Source: Chrysophaeum taylorii (Eukaryota > Sar > Pelagophyceae > Pelagomonadales > Pelagomonadaceae). From it: a stretch of 36,083 nucleotides of DNA. The notes below the pieces were generated by a model. That model had not been told where the DNA came from. It worked only from the letters and a program-made list of their open reading frames with translations, and searched no databases. Within the stretch, counting starts at the first letter, position 1. Each line of letters starts with the position of its first letter. The stretch is from contig JAQMWT010000205.1 of the NCBI GenBank assembly GCA_029834535.1, positions 1 through 36,083 on the forward strand, written 5' to 3'. The position numbers and the translations under genes were made by a program. Of the stretch, positions 18,156-26,629 are shown in pieces.

Positions 18156-18442
18156 GAATCGAATAATCCGTCCGTCTACAAAGATATAAGGTTGGCCGTT
18201 TAGAGTCGCAAAATCAGTATAAAGTACACAAAATCTTGGTATGTCAGGTATGATGCTATCCGCTCGTACCGATCAACGGGGGTATACTAACTTTCGTACA
18301 CAAAATCTTGTATTATATCAGTCTTTTCATTGGACGAGAGACGCTGTGCGGCGAAGCCGCTGGAGCTGCCCCAGCTCGGAGCTAGTCGCTAGTAGCCGGC
18401 GTTTCTGACGGCCAACAGCACCTCTAGCACGGCCACCCGTTA
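18156..18442. other. Spacer between copia B and the gag of element A
   Basis: No domain is visible. TACACAAAATCTTG occurs at about 18226 and 18298. On the minus strand this would be the continuation of the element A protease region, but it does not read as pol. Confidence 0.4.
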
Positions 18443-19843
18443 CTAGCGCGCTGTTCCGCCAATAGCAGAGTTGATTGAGTGCTGTCGAGTGTTGTCAAGG
18501 TCCGTAAATCCAGAAGGGGAATTTAAGAGATTGACGTTGGCACCCGTATCGTAGACAACAAGGCGAAGGTTGTTGGAGTGAAGATAGTCGCGCTCACGGG
18601 CGGTGAGCAGAGCGTTGAGTGAGTTGGTGGAAGACAAGACTTGGTGAATGGCTGGGGAGATGGAAAAGAGGTGGAAGGTGAAAGACGGATAGGTGGGTGC
18701 AGTGAAAGGTGGGTCAGGATGGGAAGACATGGCGGTGGAAGGCGGGACAGAGGGTGTGGTGGAGGGTGGGAACGCAAGAAGCGGCGGAGAGGGGTGAGAG
18801 AGGGGCAAGAGTGATATGGGGGCGGAGAGGTAGTTGTGGTATAATGGTGGATTTGGGCGAGGTGGGTATTGGCGATGAGGAAGAGGGCGGGGTGTGGCTT
18901 GGGAGAGTAAGTAGCGTTGGCGCTTGCGACAATCTTTCTTGTAATGACCAGGAATGCCACAAAAGTGACAAAGGCCAGTAGGGCGTGGGCGCTTGGGATT
19001 AGGAGAGCCACGGTGAAATGGAGGCTGAGGCCTGGAACGGAAAGGTGGGCGGGGGCGGGAACGCGGATGGAAGCGCAAGGGAGTAAGATGACGGCGGCGA
19101 TGGAAGCATTGAGCAGTTGTATGGTTGCGGCCATCGCAGACGTCACAGATAGGATTGGAGTCATTAGAGCGATGATGAGAACCACGGTCGCGATGGCGGG
19201 GGCCCTGACGTAGAGCAACGTTGACAAGCGAAGGCTTGGTCTGGAGATAATCGAAGACTTTGCTGTGGAGGCGATCAACGAAACCATCATATGTGCGCAG
19301 TTGAGGATCAAGCGCAATGAGATCCTTAGACAAGATGGAACCTGGAATTTTGGTTTGAAGCAATTGCAACGCAAGAGCGTCAGGGAAATCTTGATGATGC
19401 CGAGCAACTTGAACTCCGGTGATGAACTTGTTGAGGAAGTTCTCAAGATCATCAATATTGTTGCACACCAGTGAATGCAGGGAAGCAATAGCGGATTGAG
19501 CTACGCGGTCCCCGTGGCCCATGTAGACATCGGTAATGCGCTTGTAAAGCCGCGTGAAGTTCGTATCGCTGTTTTCACGGGTATCCGCACGATCAGCATC
19601 ATGCATCGGGAGTGCCATGAAGAGGGTAGAGTACCAACGTAGTTGCTCGACGCGAAATTCTTCTTCAGAGCAGCCAAATTCTGAGATGCTAGTCCAAGTA
19701 GCGTGGGTCAAGATAATGTGATCGCCGGTGGATATGACCATGTTCTCAAGACGACGTGTCCATTGGTGAAAAAGATGTCGCTTACCGCTGAAGGCATCAA
19801 GTTTTTGCGAAAGCTTGCTATCTTTAATTTCGATCGAGGACAT
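18443..19843 (-). CDS. gag: Copia A Gag with two zinc knuckles, running into protease
   Basis: The Gag polyprotein packages element RNA into cytoplasmic virus-like particles. I choose ATG 19843 (MSSIEIKDSKLSQKLDAFSG); the frame is open 8 codons further upstream without ATG. The 466-residue product has a UBN2-type gag domain (about 10-200, with FTRLYKRITDVYMGHGDRV and LENFLNKFITGVQVARHH). Two CX2CX4HX4C knuckles follow, CDVCDGRNHTTAQC and CHFCGIPGHYKKDC. A long Pro/Ser-rich linker comes next, and then RLVVYDTGANVNLL, the aspartic-protease active site (DTG). It stops at TAG shortly after (GGTAR), before the protease can be complete, so the stop is either a nonsense change or a readthrough point. 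With no frameshift in 1.4 kb, this is the best preserved element gene here. Confidence 0.85.
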   Translation of the reverse strand: MSSIEIKDSKLSQKLDAFSGKRHLFHQWTRRLENMVISTGDHIILTHATWTSISEFGCSEEEFRVEQLRWYSTLFMALPMHDADRADTRENSDTNFTRLYKRITDVYMGHGDRVAQSAIASLHSLVCNNIDDLENFLNKFITGVQVARHHQDFPDALALQLLQTKIPGSILSKDLIALDPQLRTYDGFVDRLHSKVFDYLQTKPSLVNVALRQGPRHRDRGSHHRSNDSNPICDVCDGRNHTTAQCFHRRRHLTPLRFHPRSRPRPPFRSRPQPPFHRGSPNPKRPRPTGLCHFCGIPGHYKKDCRKRQRYLLSQATPRPLPHRQYPPRPNPPLYHNYLSAPISLLPLSHPSPPLLAFPPSTTPSVPPSTAMSSHPDPPFTAPTYPSFTFHLFSISPAIHQVLSSTNSLNALLTARERDYLHSNNLRLVVYDTGANVNLLNSPSGFTDLDNTRQHSINSAIGGTAR

Positions 19844-19927
19844 GATAGACGACAACGAACCGAACACGTAGCAATGAACTGAAGCCGAGAAGGAGTCGCC
19901 GTGAAGTCAAGCAGAGGCTTGATCGTA

Positions 19928-19944
19928 GACGACACCTGCTGCCA
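19928..19944 (-). promoter_or_regulatory. tRNA primer-binding site of copia A
   Basis: TGGCAGCAGGTGTCGTC directly follows the LTR on the sense strand and shares its first nine bases with element B. Confidence 0.7.
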
Positions 19945-20040
19945 TGTGACAACTGTTATGGGGCGTTAGACTAGCGATAAGGGAATGGCGTAGGGATACT
20001 AGATACGTGGTGCAAGGGTAAGTGTCATAGCTTCCTCACA
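19945..20040 (-). repeat. 5' LTR of copia A (96 bp)
   Basis: It begins TGTGAC and ends CTCACA on the plus strand. The last 35 bp (GTGGTGCAAGGGTAAGTGTC and onward) are nearly identical to the B LTR, while the middle is longer and different. No partner LTR was found in the window. Confidence 0.8.
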
Positions 20041-20047
20041 ATGCGGA

Positions 20048-20101
20048 TTGACCAAACTTAAGTGACCAAACTTGTTGAGGGTTTACGGTGACCAAACTTA
20101 T
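20048..20101 (+). repeat. Three TGACCAAACTT motifs
   Basis: TGACCAAACTT occurs at about 20049, 20063 and 20089, twice followed by A. The motifs sit between the A LTR and the terminal repeat at 20139. Function unknown. Confidence 0.55.
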
Positions 20102-20138
20102 ATGGTGGTTGGAAACTCGACTTTCCCCTTTTTAATTC

Positions 20139-20256
20139 AAAAAACGCTGTGTTATTCACACCATGCTGTCCTCGTTGTAAGAGCACAGGACGAGGGCAGA
20201 CTACCGCTGCTCTCACTCTGCTGAAGGGTAGCACAGTTGAAGTTGCTGTTCTCTAC
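20139..20256 (-). repeat. Dispersed terminal repeat T, copy 1
   Basis: The reverse complement aligns over about 120 bp with 31539-31656 (ACCCTTCAGCAGAGTG, GGTAGTCTG, GAGGACAG, GGTGTGAATAA, CAGCGTTTT) at roughly three quarters identity. More diverged members lie at 21231-21345 and, reversed, at 28187-28306. In elements C and D the repeat lies just beyond the coding 3' side, so it is probably an LTR or 3' terminus. Confidence 0.65.
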
Positions 20257-20319
20257 AATCTCCTGAAGTTCCTGAAGTTTCCAAGACCGTAGTCAAGTAA
20301 CCCTACGATCGCTAACCGG

Positions 20320-20699
20320 CGGTTGCGATGGAGGACGGCGCCTAACACGCTTGCTCCCTGCGGCGGCCCCGGCCGTCCCGGAGTGAGACGGTGCCTGCTC
20401 GCCTCCCGGGCTGGCCGGTTAGCACCCGGAAAGTCCGCGCTGGGATGGGGTTCGCTCGGTTGGGCAGAACGCGACGGACAGGTCGATTGTTCGTGGACCA
20501 ACACGTCCGCGGCCTGCGACGCTTTCGCACGACCTCGCACAAGACCGCGCGCAGTGGCGGTCCACCATCAACAAGTCCGTCCTCGTCCCTCGCCTCTGCC
20601 CCAACTGCGTGATTTTCCTCTGTGATACCGCACCGGCTCCTGCCGGTCCGGCCTGGCTCCCATGCTCGGGAGAGGTCTGAAGTTAGTTAGTTAGTTAGT
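20320..20699 (+). mobile_element. (GTTA)n-tailed retroposon, full-length copy (about 380 bp)
   Basis: It shares the start CGGTTGCGATGGAGGACGG with the copy at 24414-24068, then GCCTCCCGGGC, GGCCGGTT, and the end CCGGCCTGGCTCCCATGCTC, GGGAGAGGTCTGAAG, followed by four to five GTTA units. Common start, common end and a simple tail indicate a SINE-like retroposon or a minimal non-LTR derivative. I see no certain RNA polymerase III boxes. The middle is quite diverged from the other copy. Confidence 0.65.
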
Positions 20700-20764
20700 C
20701 AAGTCTCATCGCTTGATACTGCTGAAAAGTGAGAAAGCAACGCGCAAAACGCAACCCCAACAAC

Positions 20765-21049
20765 ATGGCGACTCACGACCCCAACATCACGAGTCTGGAA
20801 CTCGCGAAGCAATTCGCGACACCACAAGAACACGCTCTCTGGATCTCGCAAAAGCTCAACGACACTAAAGCTTGGCTCGACGACCTAACAGCTCGGCTCA
20901 ACGCTAATCAAGCCGAATTATCAGCTAAAATCGCTGCCGTCACGAGAATCGAGGCCATGTACGAGCAACTCGACCAAGACGAGCAATTCGGACAAGATTC
21001 AATACCAGCTGTTCTTACGGAAACCCCCCTCGAGCATACTTCTTTATGA
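20765..21049 (+). CDS. Small coiled-coil protein (94 residues), unrecognised
   Basis: Starting MATHDPNITSLELAKQFATP, the protein is mostly predicted helix with heptad-like spacing (WISQKLNDTKAWLDDLTARL, then IEAMYEQLDQDEQF) and an acidic C-terminus. ATG 20765 is the first in frame; the frame is open a little further up without ATG. The stop overlaps a following ATG (ATGA at 21046), whose 100-codon ORF runs into a terminal repeat and is probably not a gene. It lies between two oppositely oriented T repeats, so it may be the first ORF of a mobile element. Function unknown. Confidence 0.4.
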   Translation: MATHDPNITSLELAKQFATPQEHALWISQKLNDTKAWLDDLTARLNANQAELSAKIAAVTRIEAMYEQLDQDEQFGQDSIPAVLTETPLEHTSL

Positions 21050-21230
21050 GTTACGACCCAGGACCTGATCACCTCGATGGTCACACCCCCTCCTGCAGTC
21101 CTGCACGTTCTCGAACATTGACAACAGCCACCTCCTGCCGTCCACCCCGCCGGATGTCAAACCCCCCACGTCAAAGTCTCGGCCCCACAGCCGTCACTCC
21201 AGACCCTGGCATAGCCAACGTTACTAAATC

Positions 21231-21345
21231 AACAGTAAAAATCACTGTGTCTCTGGTAGAGAATGATGGCAGTGGTAGTGCTGCCCTTAACGCCATGTCT
21301 CTAGCGACACAAAGGCAGCACGGTGATCGACACAGCGATTCTTGG
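21231..21345 (+). repeat. Dispersed terminal repeat T, copy 2 (outer end of D left arm)
   Basis: AACAGTAAAAATCACTGTGT, TCTGGTAGAGAATG, GGCAGTGGTAGTGCTGCC and GACACAGCGATTCTTGG match the reverse complement of 28187-28306 at about 85% by eye. The two are the outer ends of the inverted D arms. Confidence 0.75.
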
Positions 21346-21361
21346 TGATTTGTGTGTGTGT

Positions 21362-21441
21362 GTGTGAACAGTAACCCTAGAAACGAATTTTCTGTCTCTA
21401 CGCCCTCGCAGATTGAACTCGGGAAGAGCGAAATCTGGAAC
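21362..21441 (-). repeat. 3' UTR segment shared by elements D and C
   Basis: CTGTCTCTACGCCCTCGCAG, ATTGAAC and GAGCGAAATCTGGA also occur at about 31722-31769 with few changes. In both places the segment lies directly upstream, on the minus strand, of the T repeat. Confidence 0.7.
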
Positions 21442-21532
21442 AAACAAAACAAATGTCTGGCCGAAGACAAAAGAGAAGTTGAGTTCTGAGGAGGCGTGTG
21501 GTGAGAGGTGTGCGAAGTACACGAGAGAGAGC

Positions 21533-21610
<78 letters not shown>

Positions 21611-21640
21611 TGTGAGTGTGTGTGAGTGAGAGTGAGAGCA
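21533..21640. repeat. Compound microsatellite (GA)n(TG)n
   Basis: About 23 GA units (21534-21580) run into about 14 TG units and then interrupted TGTGAG/TGAGTG repeats. A shorter TG run lies at 21353-21366. Long reading frames here (THTHTH, SLSLSL) are artefacts. Confidence 0.95.
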
Positions 21641-22019
21641 GGTGGACATTGGCAAGAAAGGGGAAAGTGCGCAAAGTAGAAAGCGGAACAATTTGTAAGG
21701 GGTGACAAAGTGCGGAAGAGAACGCAAGGAGATGAGGCGAACAAACAGAAAAGAGAAAAGTGTCGATTGCAAAGGGGAAGAAGCTGTGGACTAGAATGCT
21801 AGATGAGTGAAATGCGAAACAAGGTGAATACGGGCAATAGAGGTCAGATCATCATCTTGTCCAGGGACTAATGAAGAAAGGTGCGAAGTGACAACATCGC
21901 GAAAAAAGATGCCAGAGGCAAGTGGACAGAGGGATCGTTGTGTGTCTAAAAAGATGCGAGTGCCTTAGTGTCATGATGGAACACGAGGGTTGCATACATA
22001 AGTCGTGGGCGGATGTATC

Positions 22020-23110
22020 CTAAGTGATTGATGGATCATCGTAGTAAGATGGATGATCTAATTGGTAGCAATGGCATGGATCATAATGTGGGCAGTGACC
22101 GAACGGCATGTCGACAAATGAGTTGCGATTGTAATCATGAGAACGATATTCAATGGTGACTATAGACGTGCTGATAAACATGTGGCGATGTGACTGAGTG
22201 GTAGCATTATCCCAAGAAGAGATATGACCAAGTGACAAAGTCAGTGTCGGCATGATGAGGTAACTGTCGTTATGACAACGAGTAGTGCACGACAGTTTTT
22301 GAAGGACCGTAAGTCCAGGATTGTCGGTCACATATGTGTCAAGGCTGTCGTCCTGAGTGCAGCGTGGTGCGGCTGAAGCTACACTATGATCGTCTAAAAC
22401 AACATGCGAGTAAACATCGTGAAATGCCGATATCGGGACAAAGTCGTCTGGGGGTGGCCAGTAAAGAAGGAACAATTACAAACGTACTTTTGTAGAGTTT
22501 GAGTTTAGTTGGTCGTCCTGGATCTCGACTGTAGACCTGGGATTGTGGTCTGTGGGAGGTTTCGATTTTCTATGTATAATCAAAAGATGATTCGGCTGGG
22601 ACTGAAGTTTGCGAGTGTGTCCTGTGTGGTGGATATAGACGTGTGTCCTGGGCTGAAGAGTCAATCGACGGGGGTAAATGTCTGACAGCGATGGACGGTG
22701 CGAAGGCATTGTCTTTGCCTGGGGGGGAGCTGACTTCAAAGTCGTGGTCGGAGTCTGCCCTGGGTGTTGTATTGGAGGGTGGTGATCTCTTTAGCGAGAG
22801 TCGTCTCCAGAATCTATTTCATGTCCGGGATCCATTTCACCAGAATCTAACTTCCCTTGATGTACAAGCGCGAGTGAGCGCGGTGCATCTCTGGTGAATT
22901 GTGCAGTGACTGAAAGTTGGGACATTCGACAGAAGGGAGAGGTCGATACGCGATAGCTGTGCAGTATACAACATGGAGGGGGGGGGTGTTTCGAGAGAGA
23001 AGTTGGCTGTGGACAGGAGATGTCCGAATAGTGAATCTGATGCGAGACAATTGACATAGGGTGAAGACTGCTGATAAGAGTGAGTCATGCGAGACTGTCG
23101 CTTGCAGCGA
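22020..23110 (-). pseudogene. Element D ORF, C-terminal part (left arm), broken
   Basis: Pieces conserved in the right arm are: FCRMSQLSVTAQFTRDAPRS (about 22940-22885); SSAQDTRLYPPHRTHSQTSV (about 22650-22590); and the last 145 codons (22460-22020) with WPPPDDFVPIS, APRCTQDDSLDTYVTDNPG, LGHISSWDNATTQSHRHMF and a Cys/His cluster, HCPHYDPCHCYQLDH. A stop at 22478-22476 and at least two frameshifts interrupt it. The right arm encodes the same protein segments with many substitutions, so this was a real protein. It has no family I recognise. Confidence 0.5.
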
Positions 23111-23140
23111 GTGTGCGAGAATAAAAGAAGAGATATATAT

Positions 23141-23160
23141 CCTAACTACTAATCGACAGA

Positions 23161-23199
<39 letters not shown>

Positions 23200-23208
23200 T
23201 TGTTTGTC
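23141..23208 (-). repeat. (ACAGACAAAC)n microsatellite with 21-bp flank: apparent unfilled non-LTR site
   Basis: Read on the minus strand, the Helitron end CCTTACCCTAAATCGAGG passes straight into GACAAACAAACAGACAAACA, more GACA units, and then ATCTGTCGATTAGTAG. At 3500-3652, and partly at 2337 and 29270, the same flanks surround non-LTR 3' sequence. Confidence 0.65.
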
Positions 23209-24067
23209 CCTCGATTTAGGGTAAGGATCAGGTAGGCGCGAGAGTAAGGATCAGGTAGGCGCGCGAGCCACAGACAGTGATCCTCCAAGCCGTCTACGGC
23301 GACCTCGCAGACTATTTCCACGACCCGCGGCGGCTCTTTCAGCGCGCCATTCTCACGCCCCGTCGAAACGATGTTGTCGATGCTGACAACGCGCGTATGA
23401 CCGCGGCCTTTTTTTCCCGGAGACGAGGCGTCGGAGTTCTTTTCGGCTGACTAGGCTGGGTCGGAAGACGACGCCTCGCTCTCAAGAGTCGAGTTTTGAA
23501 CTCCCTGACAACCAACGGCATGCTGACTTTGATCGCGAGCTTAAAGTCTTCGCAACCTCGACCCGTCGCACGGCCACTGCAACGGTACCAGATACATGAT
23601 CGATCGTGTCGTTGTCACCGAGGCTCCTCCAACCTGTATCCCGTAAGGCCCGCCGACGCCAAACGATCACCAAGAGCCAGGGCCAGACGCCCCGCGAGGT
23701 CGGCGTCCTCTTGGCGAAGCCCGTCTTCTGCCACGTCCAGCTCTACGTGGCTCTCTGTCGATCGGCAACCCCGAGGATATCCTCTTCTGAGTCGACGACT
23801 CCACCCTACCCCACACGTGCTGCGCAATACCGATAAGCCCCCTCCCGGCGTCTACACGCGCACTGTAGGTGAACTTACTGGGACCAGGTGAACTTACTGG
23901 GGTTGGAGCAGGTGATCTTACTGGGTTTTTTAGAGTAAAGGGTTTTTAGAGCAAACTCAAAGGTTATCGGCGTGTGCGGATCGAAGCGCCTTAGATTGGC
24001 GGAGGCGAGAGCGACGAGCTCAAAGGAGTTGGTGTGAGCTAGGTGAACTTTACTGGCCTGCACTTGT
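23209..24067 (+). mobile_element. Helitron-like fragment 2
   Basis: It is the best-preserved copy in reading order. It starts CTCGATTTAGGGTAAGGATC and has a 22-bp segment (GTAAGGATCAGGTAGGCGCG) twice. The helicase remnant, AGGTGAACTTACTGGG repeats, the TTTAGAGCAAACTCAAAGGT segment and the end GGCCTGCACTTGT follow. That end recurs, reversed, at 28328, so it is the true terminus. It does not show a CTRR motif, which argues against a textbook Helitron end. Confidence 0.6.
23280..23860 (+). pseudogene. Pif1/Helitron-type helicase C-terminus, broken (copy 2)
   Basis: Motifs in order: VYGDLADYFHDPRRLFQRAI and LTPRRND (about 23295-23370); NLDPSHGHCNGTRYMI in a second frame (23553-23600), which matches the conserved NLDP...GLCNGTR of these helicases; TITKSQGQTPREVGV (about 23666-23710); and VQLYVALCRSA (about 23728-23760). 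At least two frameshifts separate them. Confidence 0.75.
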
Positions 24068-24414
24068 AACTAACTAACTAACTAACTTCAGACCTCTCCC
24101 GAGCATGGGAGCCAGGCCGGACCGACAGGTGCCAGTCCGGAATCACGGGCCTGTAGACGAGGAGCGCCGAAAGGTCGGTCGGCGGAGAGTGACCATCAAG
24201 CTTGTCGCCATGCGACGAGGAGACCGCGATGTGACTGACAACCAACTCGTCGATAACCTTCCGTCTTCGCCCCCCGGCCATACCCCGTCCCACTGCGAAC
24301 GTTCCGGCTGCCAACCGGCCCGCCCGGGAGGCGAATAGGTGCCAACCTACGCCGGGAGGGCGGATGCCCTCGCAAGGCTCAGGATTCATGAGGCACCGTC
24401 CTCCATCGCAACCG
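24068..24414 (-). mobile_element. (GTTA)n-tailed retroposon, full-length copy (about 347 bp)
   Basis: On the minus strand it starts CGGTTGCGATGGAGGACGGT and ends GTCTGAAG followed by five GTTA units that touch the Helitron terminus. It carries an open frame to the end (GDKLDGHSPPTDLSALLVYR and onward, stop at 24078) that is preserved in the truncated copy at 7589-7453. Confidence 0.7.
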
Positions 24415-25799
24415 CAGTCGGCGATCAGGGTAAGGGATATGGCAAGTGACTTCCCTTGATTCAAAGCACAGTAGAGTGGGGCATGCGACGTGCGGCAGTG
24501 ACGGTCAGTAATATGCGGATAGCAGAGCGCGTGTCCAACCTGTGGAGACTGGGGGTTATCCTCGCGGATGCTACGGAGAATATCGACTGGGTGCGAATCG
24601 CAATAGCAGCCGGTAAGCTCGGCGTGCTTCTGGGGTTGCGAAGTGGAACGTGCAGTAGGAACGGAGAGGAGCGAGCCGGGTGCATCACAAGAGCGTAAGA
24701 TGCGAGTCCAGTCTGAACTGTGTCTTAAGTGGACTTCTGGCAGTAGTGTCGATAGATCCGAATCGTGGACAGAACTGGACGAGGACGTCGCGTGAAGTGG
24801 CGCTGTAACCGAATCGTAGATGTGCAGATCTTCAGTGGAGTGTAGATCTTCAACGTAAAGCTGAGTGCTGGGAGGTTCGTTGGAAAGAGCAAGGAAAAGA
24901 CTCTGCGTATGTCTACCAGTAAGTGGCGTGCGCGGGACCGGCGATGATTGCGACATGCGGCGTTGACATGACAGAACTCGATTTGCATATGACAGCATAC
25001 AAGGTGGAACCGAGTGGGCTGAAACATGAGAGGTGTGACCTGTAAAGGGCTGACAGACGAGCGTGGGAGGCTCAGAATTGCATTGGTGACGAAACTTAGT
25101 GTCATCCCGAATCGTAGGGAATCGAATCGTCGGGAATCGCGATGGAATAGATGCGGGGAGGAAAGACAAGTGCTCATCAGGTCTTGTCAAGTGACGGAGA
25201 TCCTTTTGGAGAGAGACTTCAGTACGTGCCTTAAAGTGAGTTCCGATGTAGCCAGAGTAGCCATAGACAGCGTGGCCGACACGAGTCGAAACAGGTCTTG
25301 TCGACGGTGAAAAACGAATGCGCCCTCGTAATTCTAGCTTTGTGAAATCTTCGAATTGCCGATGAGGCGGCGAGAACGTGGTTGCGGAACGAGCGCAGAA
25401 CCGGGCGACGGTCGGAAGGGGCGCGTAAGCGATGACTGAAAAGGCAGTGTTGTGTTGAACCTGAAACAAACGATGTTCGGGTATCGCACTGTGCAACAAG
25501 CGATCGTGCATCTCAGTTGATTGTGAGTGTACCATGAAGATGGCGCTATGTGGGTAGTCTAAACCGAGAGGGGCGGCGAGCGTGCCGTCGCGAGTGCGCA
25601 GGAGCCTGTGCGGTGTCTGGGCTGTAGTCGGAATATGACGTATGACGTCATACAAGGCGATGGGGGCTGAATCAGACGTGATGGGGCTGGCTAACAGGGC
25701 GGGGAGCAGCATGTCGGGGGTGAGGCTCGGAGAGGAGGGTGGAACGCAGTCCACGTCGATATTGGTTGCCGTATATGGCGATACCATGAGCGTAAACAT
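24415..25799 (-). pseudogene. Element D ORF, central part (left arm), 461 codons open
   Basis: The frame opens at ATG 25799, two codons after a TGA, and stays open to 24078. Only the first 461 residues are D; the last 110 or so come from the inserted retroposon. Residues near 1-30 are MFTLMVSPYTATNIDVDCVP and on. The protein is rich in Ser, Thr, Pro and His, with RFPTIRFPTIRDD (a small duplication) mid-way and LHATSSSSSVHDSDLSTLLP near residue 335. The segment from about 24850 to 24440 is conserved in frame in the right arm (26630-26824, for example SLLSVRTAGS against SLLSVPTARS). No catalytic motif or membrane helix is evident. It may originally have continued from the 26579-26091 ORF by way of a frameshift. 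Confidence 0.45.
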
Positions 25800-26090
25800 C
25801 TGTCATGAAGGAGCTGCTTGTGTCCCAAACGAGAATGCGAGTATAGTCGCATGGGATGGTGTCATCTTGTCGCTGCTACAGTCAAAGCTATGAGAGAGAC
25901 CGATGGAGCAACCATGAGCATATAGGTAGTGCCTGGTGACCAAGGCTCCTGTGGGATAGGTTGAGTTGGATCCAAAGCAGGGTTCATTATCGGAGATGAC
26001 TTCGGCGTTGCGACGAGTTCGTGCTCGAGATCATCGTCGTCCAATGGATGACGTGAGGTGATCGCTAAGGAGCGATGCACCGACCTGGTA

Positions 26091-26579
26091 TCAGGGGAGA
26101 TCGATGTGGTATAGTGATCTGCCTGGCAGAGGTAGCCATGCTGATAAGATAGTTACCGGCGTGTACACATATCTCTGGCGAGTGCCGACGTTGGCTAGTG
26201 CCTGATCTGTTGTCGTGCAGGGAAGCGAGATCGTCTGCGCTGACGTGGATTGCGGCAGCAGGGGCGGATCAGGTGCCTGGGAGGTTGGAAGGGGGCCTTT
26301 GTCTTCCAGAGGCGAAGAGAGCAGACGTAGCTGTAGCTTCATTTCGTCGTGATTGGATAGGCGTAATACGCTAGTGCGCGTAATCGTGGTGCGCTCACGT
26401 ATATCTTCATGGTGTGCCTGTGCGTCCTGCAGTGGTGCTTCTGCGAGCGGGACGTGTATGAAGGGCTGATCGATCGGATGGGGTGCATCAGCTATGAGTG
26501 AGACAGGAGCCTGTAGCAGTGCAAGGTCGAGTGACTGAACGTGCGCATGGTCGAGCGACTGAACGTTGGACCTGGACAT
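26091..26579 (-). pseudogene. Element D ORF, N-terminal part (162 codons)
   Basis: It begins MSRSNVQSLDHAHVQSLDLA, with a duplicated VQSLD unit, and continues with PHPIDQPFIHVPLAEAPLQD and a Pro-rich stretch to a stop at 26091. Another minus ORF (26080-25862, MHRSLAITSRHPLDDDDLEH) follows in another frame and then the central part at 25799. These are probably pieces of one broken ORF of about 1,050 codons. The region has no inverted counterpart and forms the loop between the arms. Confidence 0.35.
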
Positions 26580-26629
26580 AGTCTTCTTAGTCTGGAGCCG
26601 TGCTGTGCAGCTGTATGCTTGACGTTGAA

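Larger units (their letters stand above)
18443..20040 (-). mobile_element. Ty1/copia element A, 5' part only
   Basis: On the minus strand it runs LTR (19945-20040), primer-binding site (19944-19928), leader and complete gag with the start of protease. RT, integrase and the 3' LTR are absent. It is a diverged relative of B: the LTR ends, primer site and gag N-terminus align. Confidence 0.82.
22020..26600 (-). mobile_element. Element D, left arm (minus), coding body interrupted by later insertions
   Basis: On the minus strand the body runs 26600-24420 and 23110-22020, continuing to its terminal repeat at 21231. Between the two parts lie a (GTTA)n retroposon (24414-24068) and a Helitron fragment (24067-23209). 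An inverted copy without these insertions lies at 26600-28306 on the plus strand, where the two halves are joined near 27000. D shares its 3' UTR segment and terminal repeat with copia element C but shows no copia domain. Confidence 0.6.

Noticed and set aside
13460..20040. One large copia element from 13460 to 20040
   Set aside because: Two gag starts, two primer-binding sites and two different 5' LTRs (75 and 96 bp) are present, and the GCTAC duplication closes at 18155. These are two elements.
21233..21772. Several minus-strand ORFs with Thr-His and Ser-Leu runs
   Set aside because: They are translations of the (GA)n(TG)n microsatellite.
24078..25799. A single 573-residue gene
   Set aside because: The last 110 or so codons lie in the inserted (GTTA)n retroposon (24414-24068), so the full frame is a chance fusion. 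Only the first 461 codons belong to element D.
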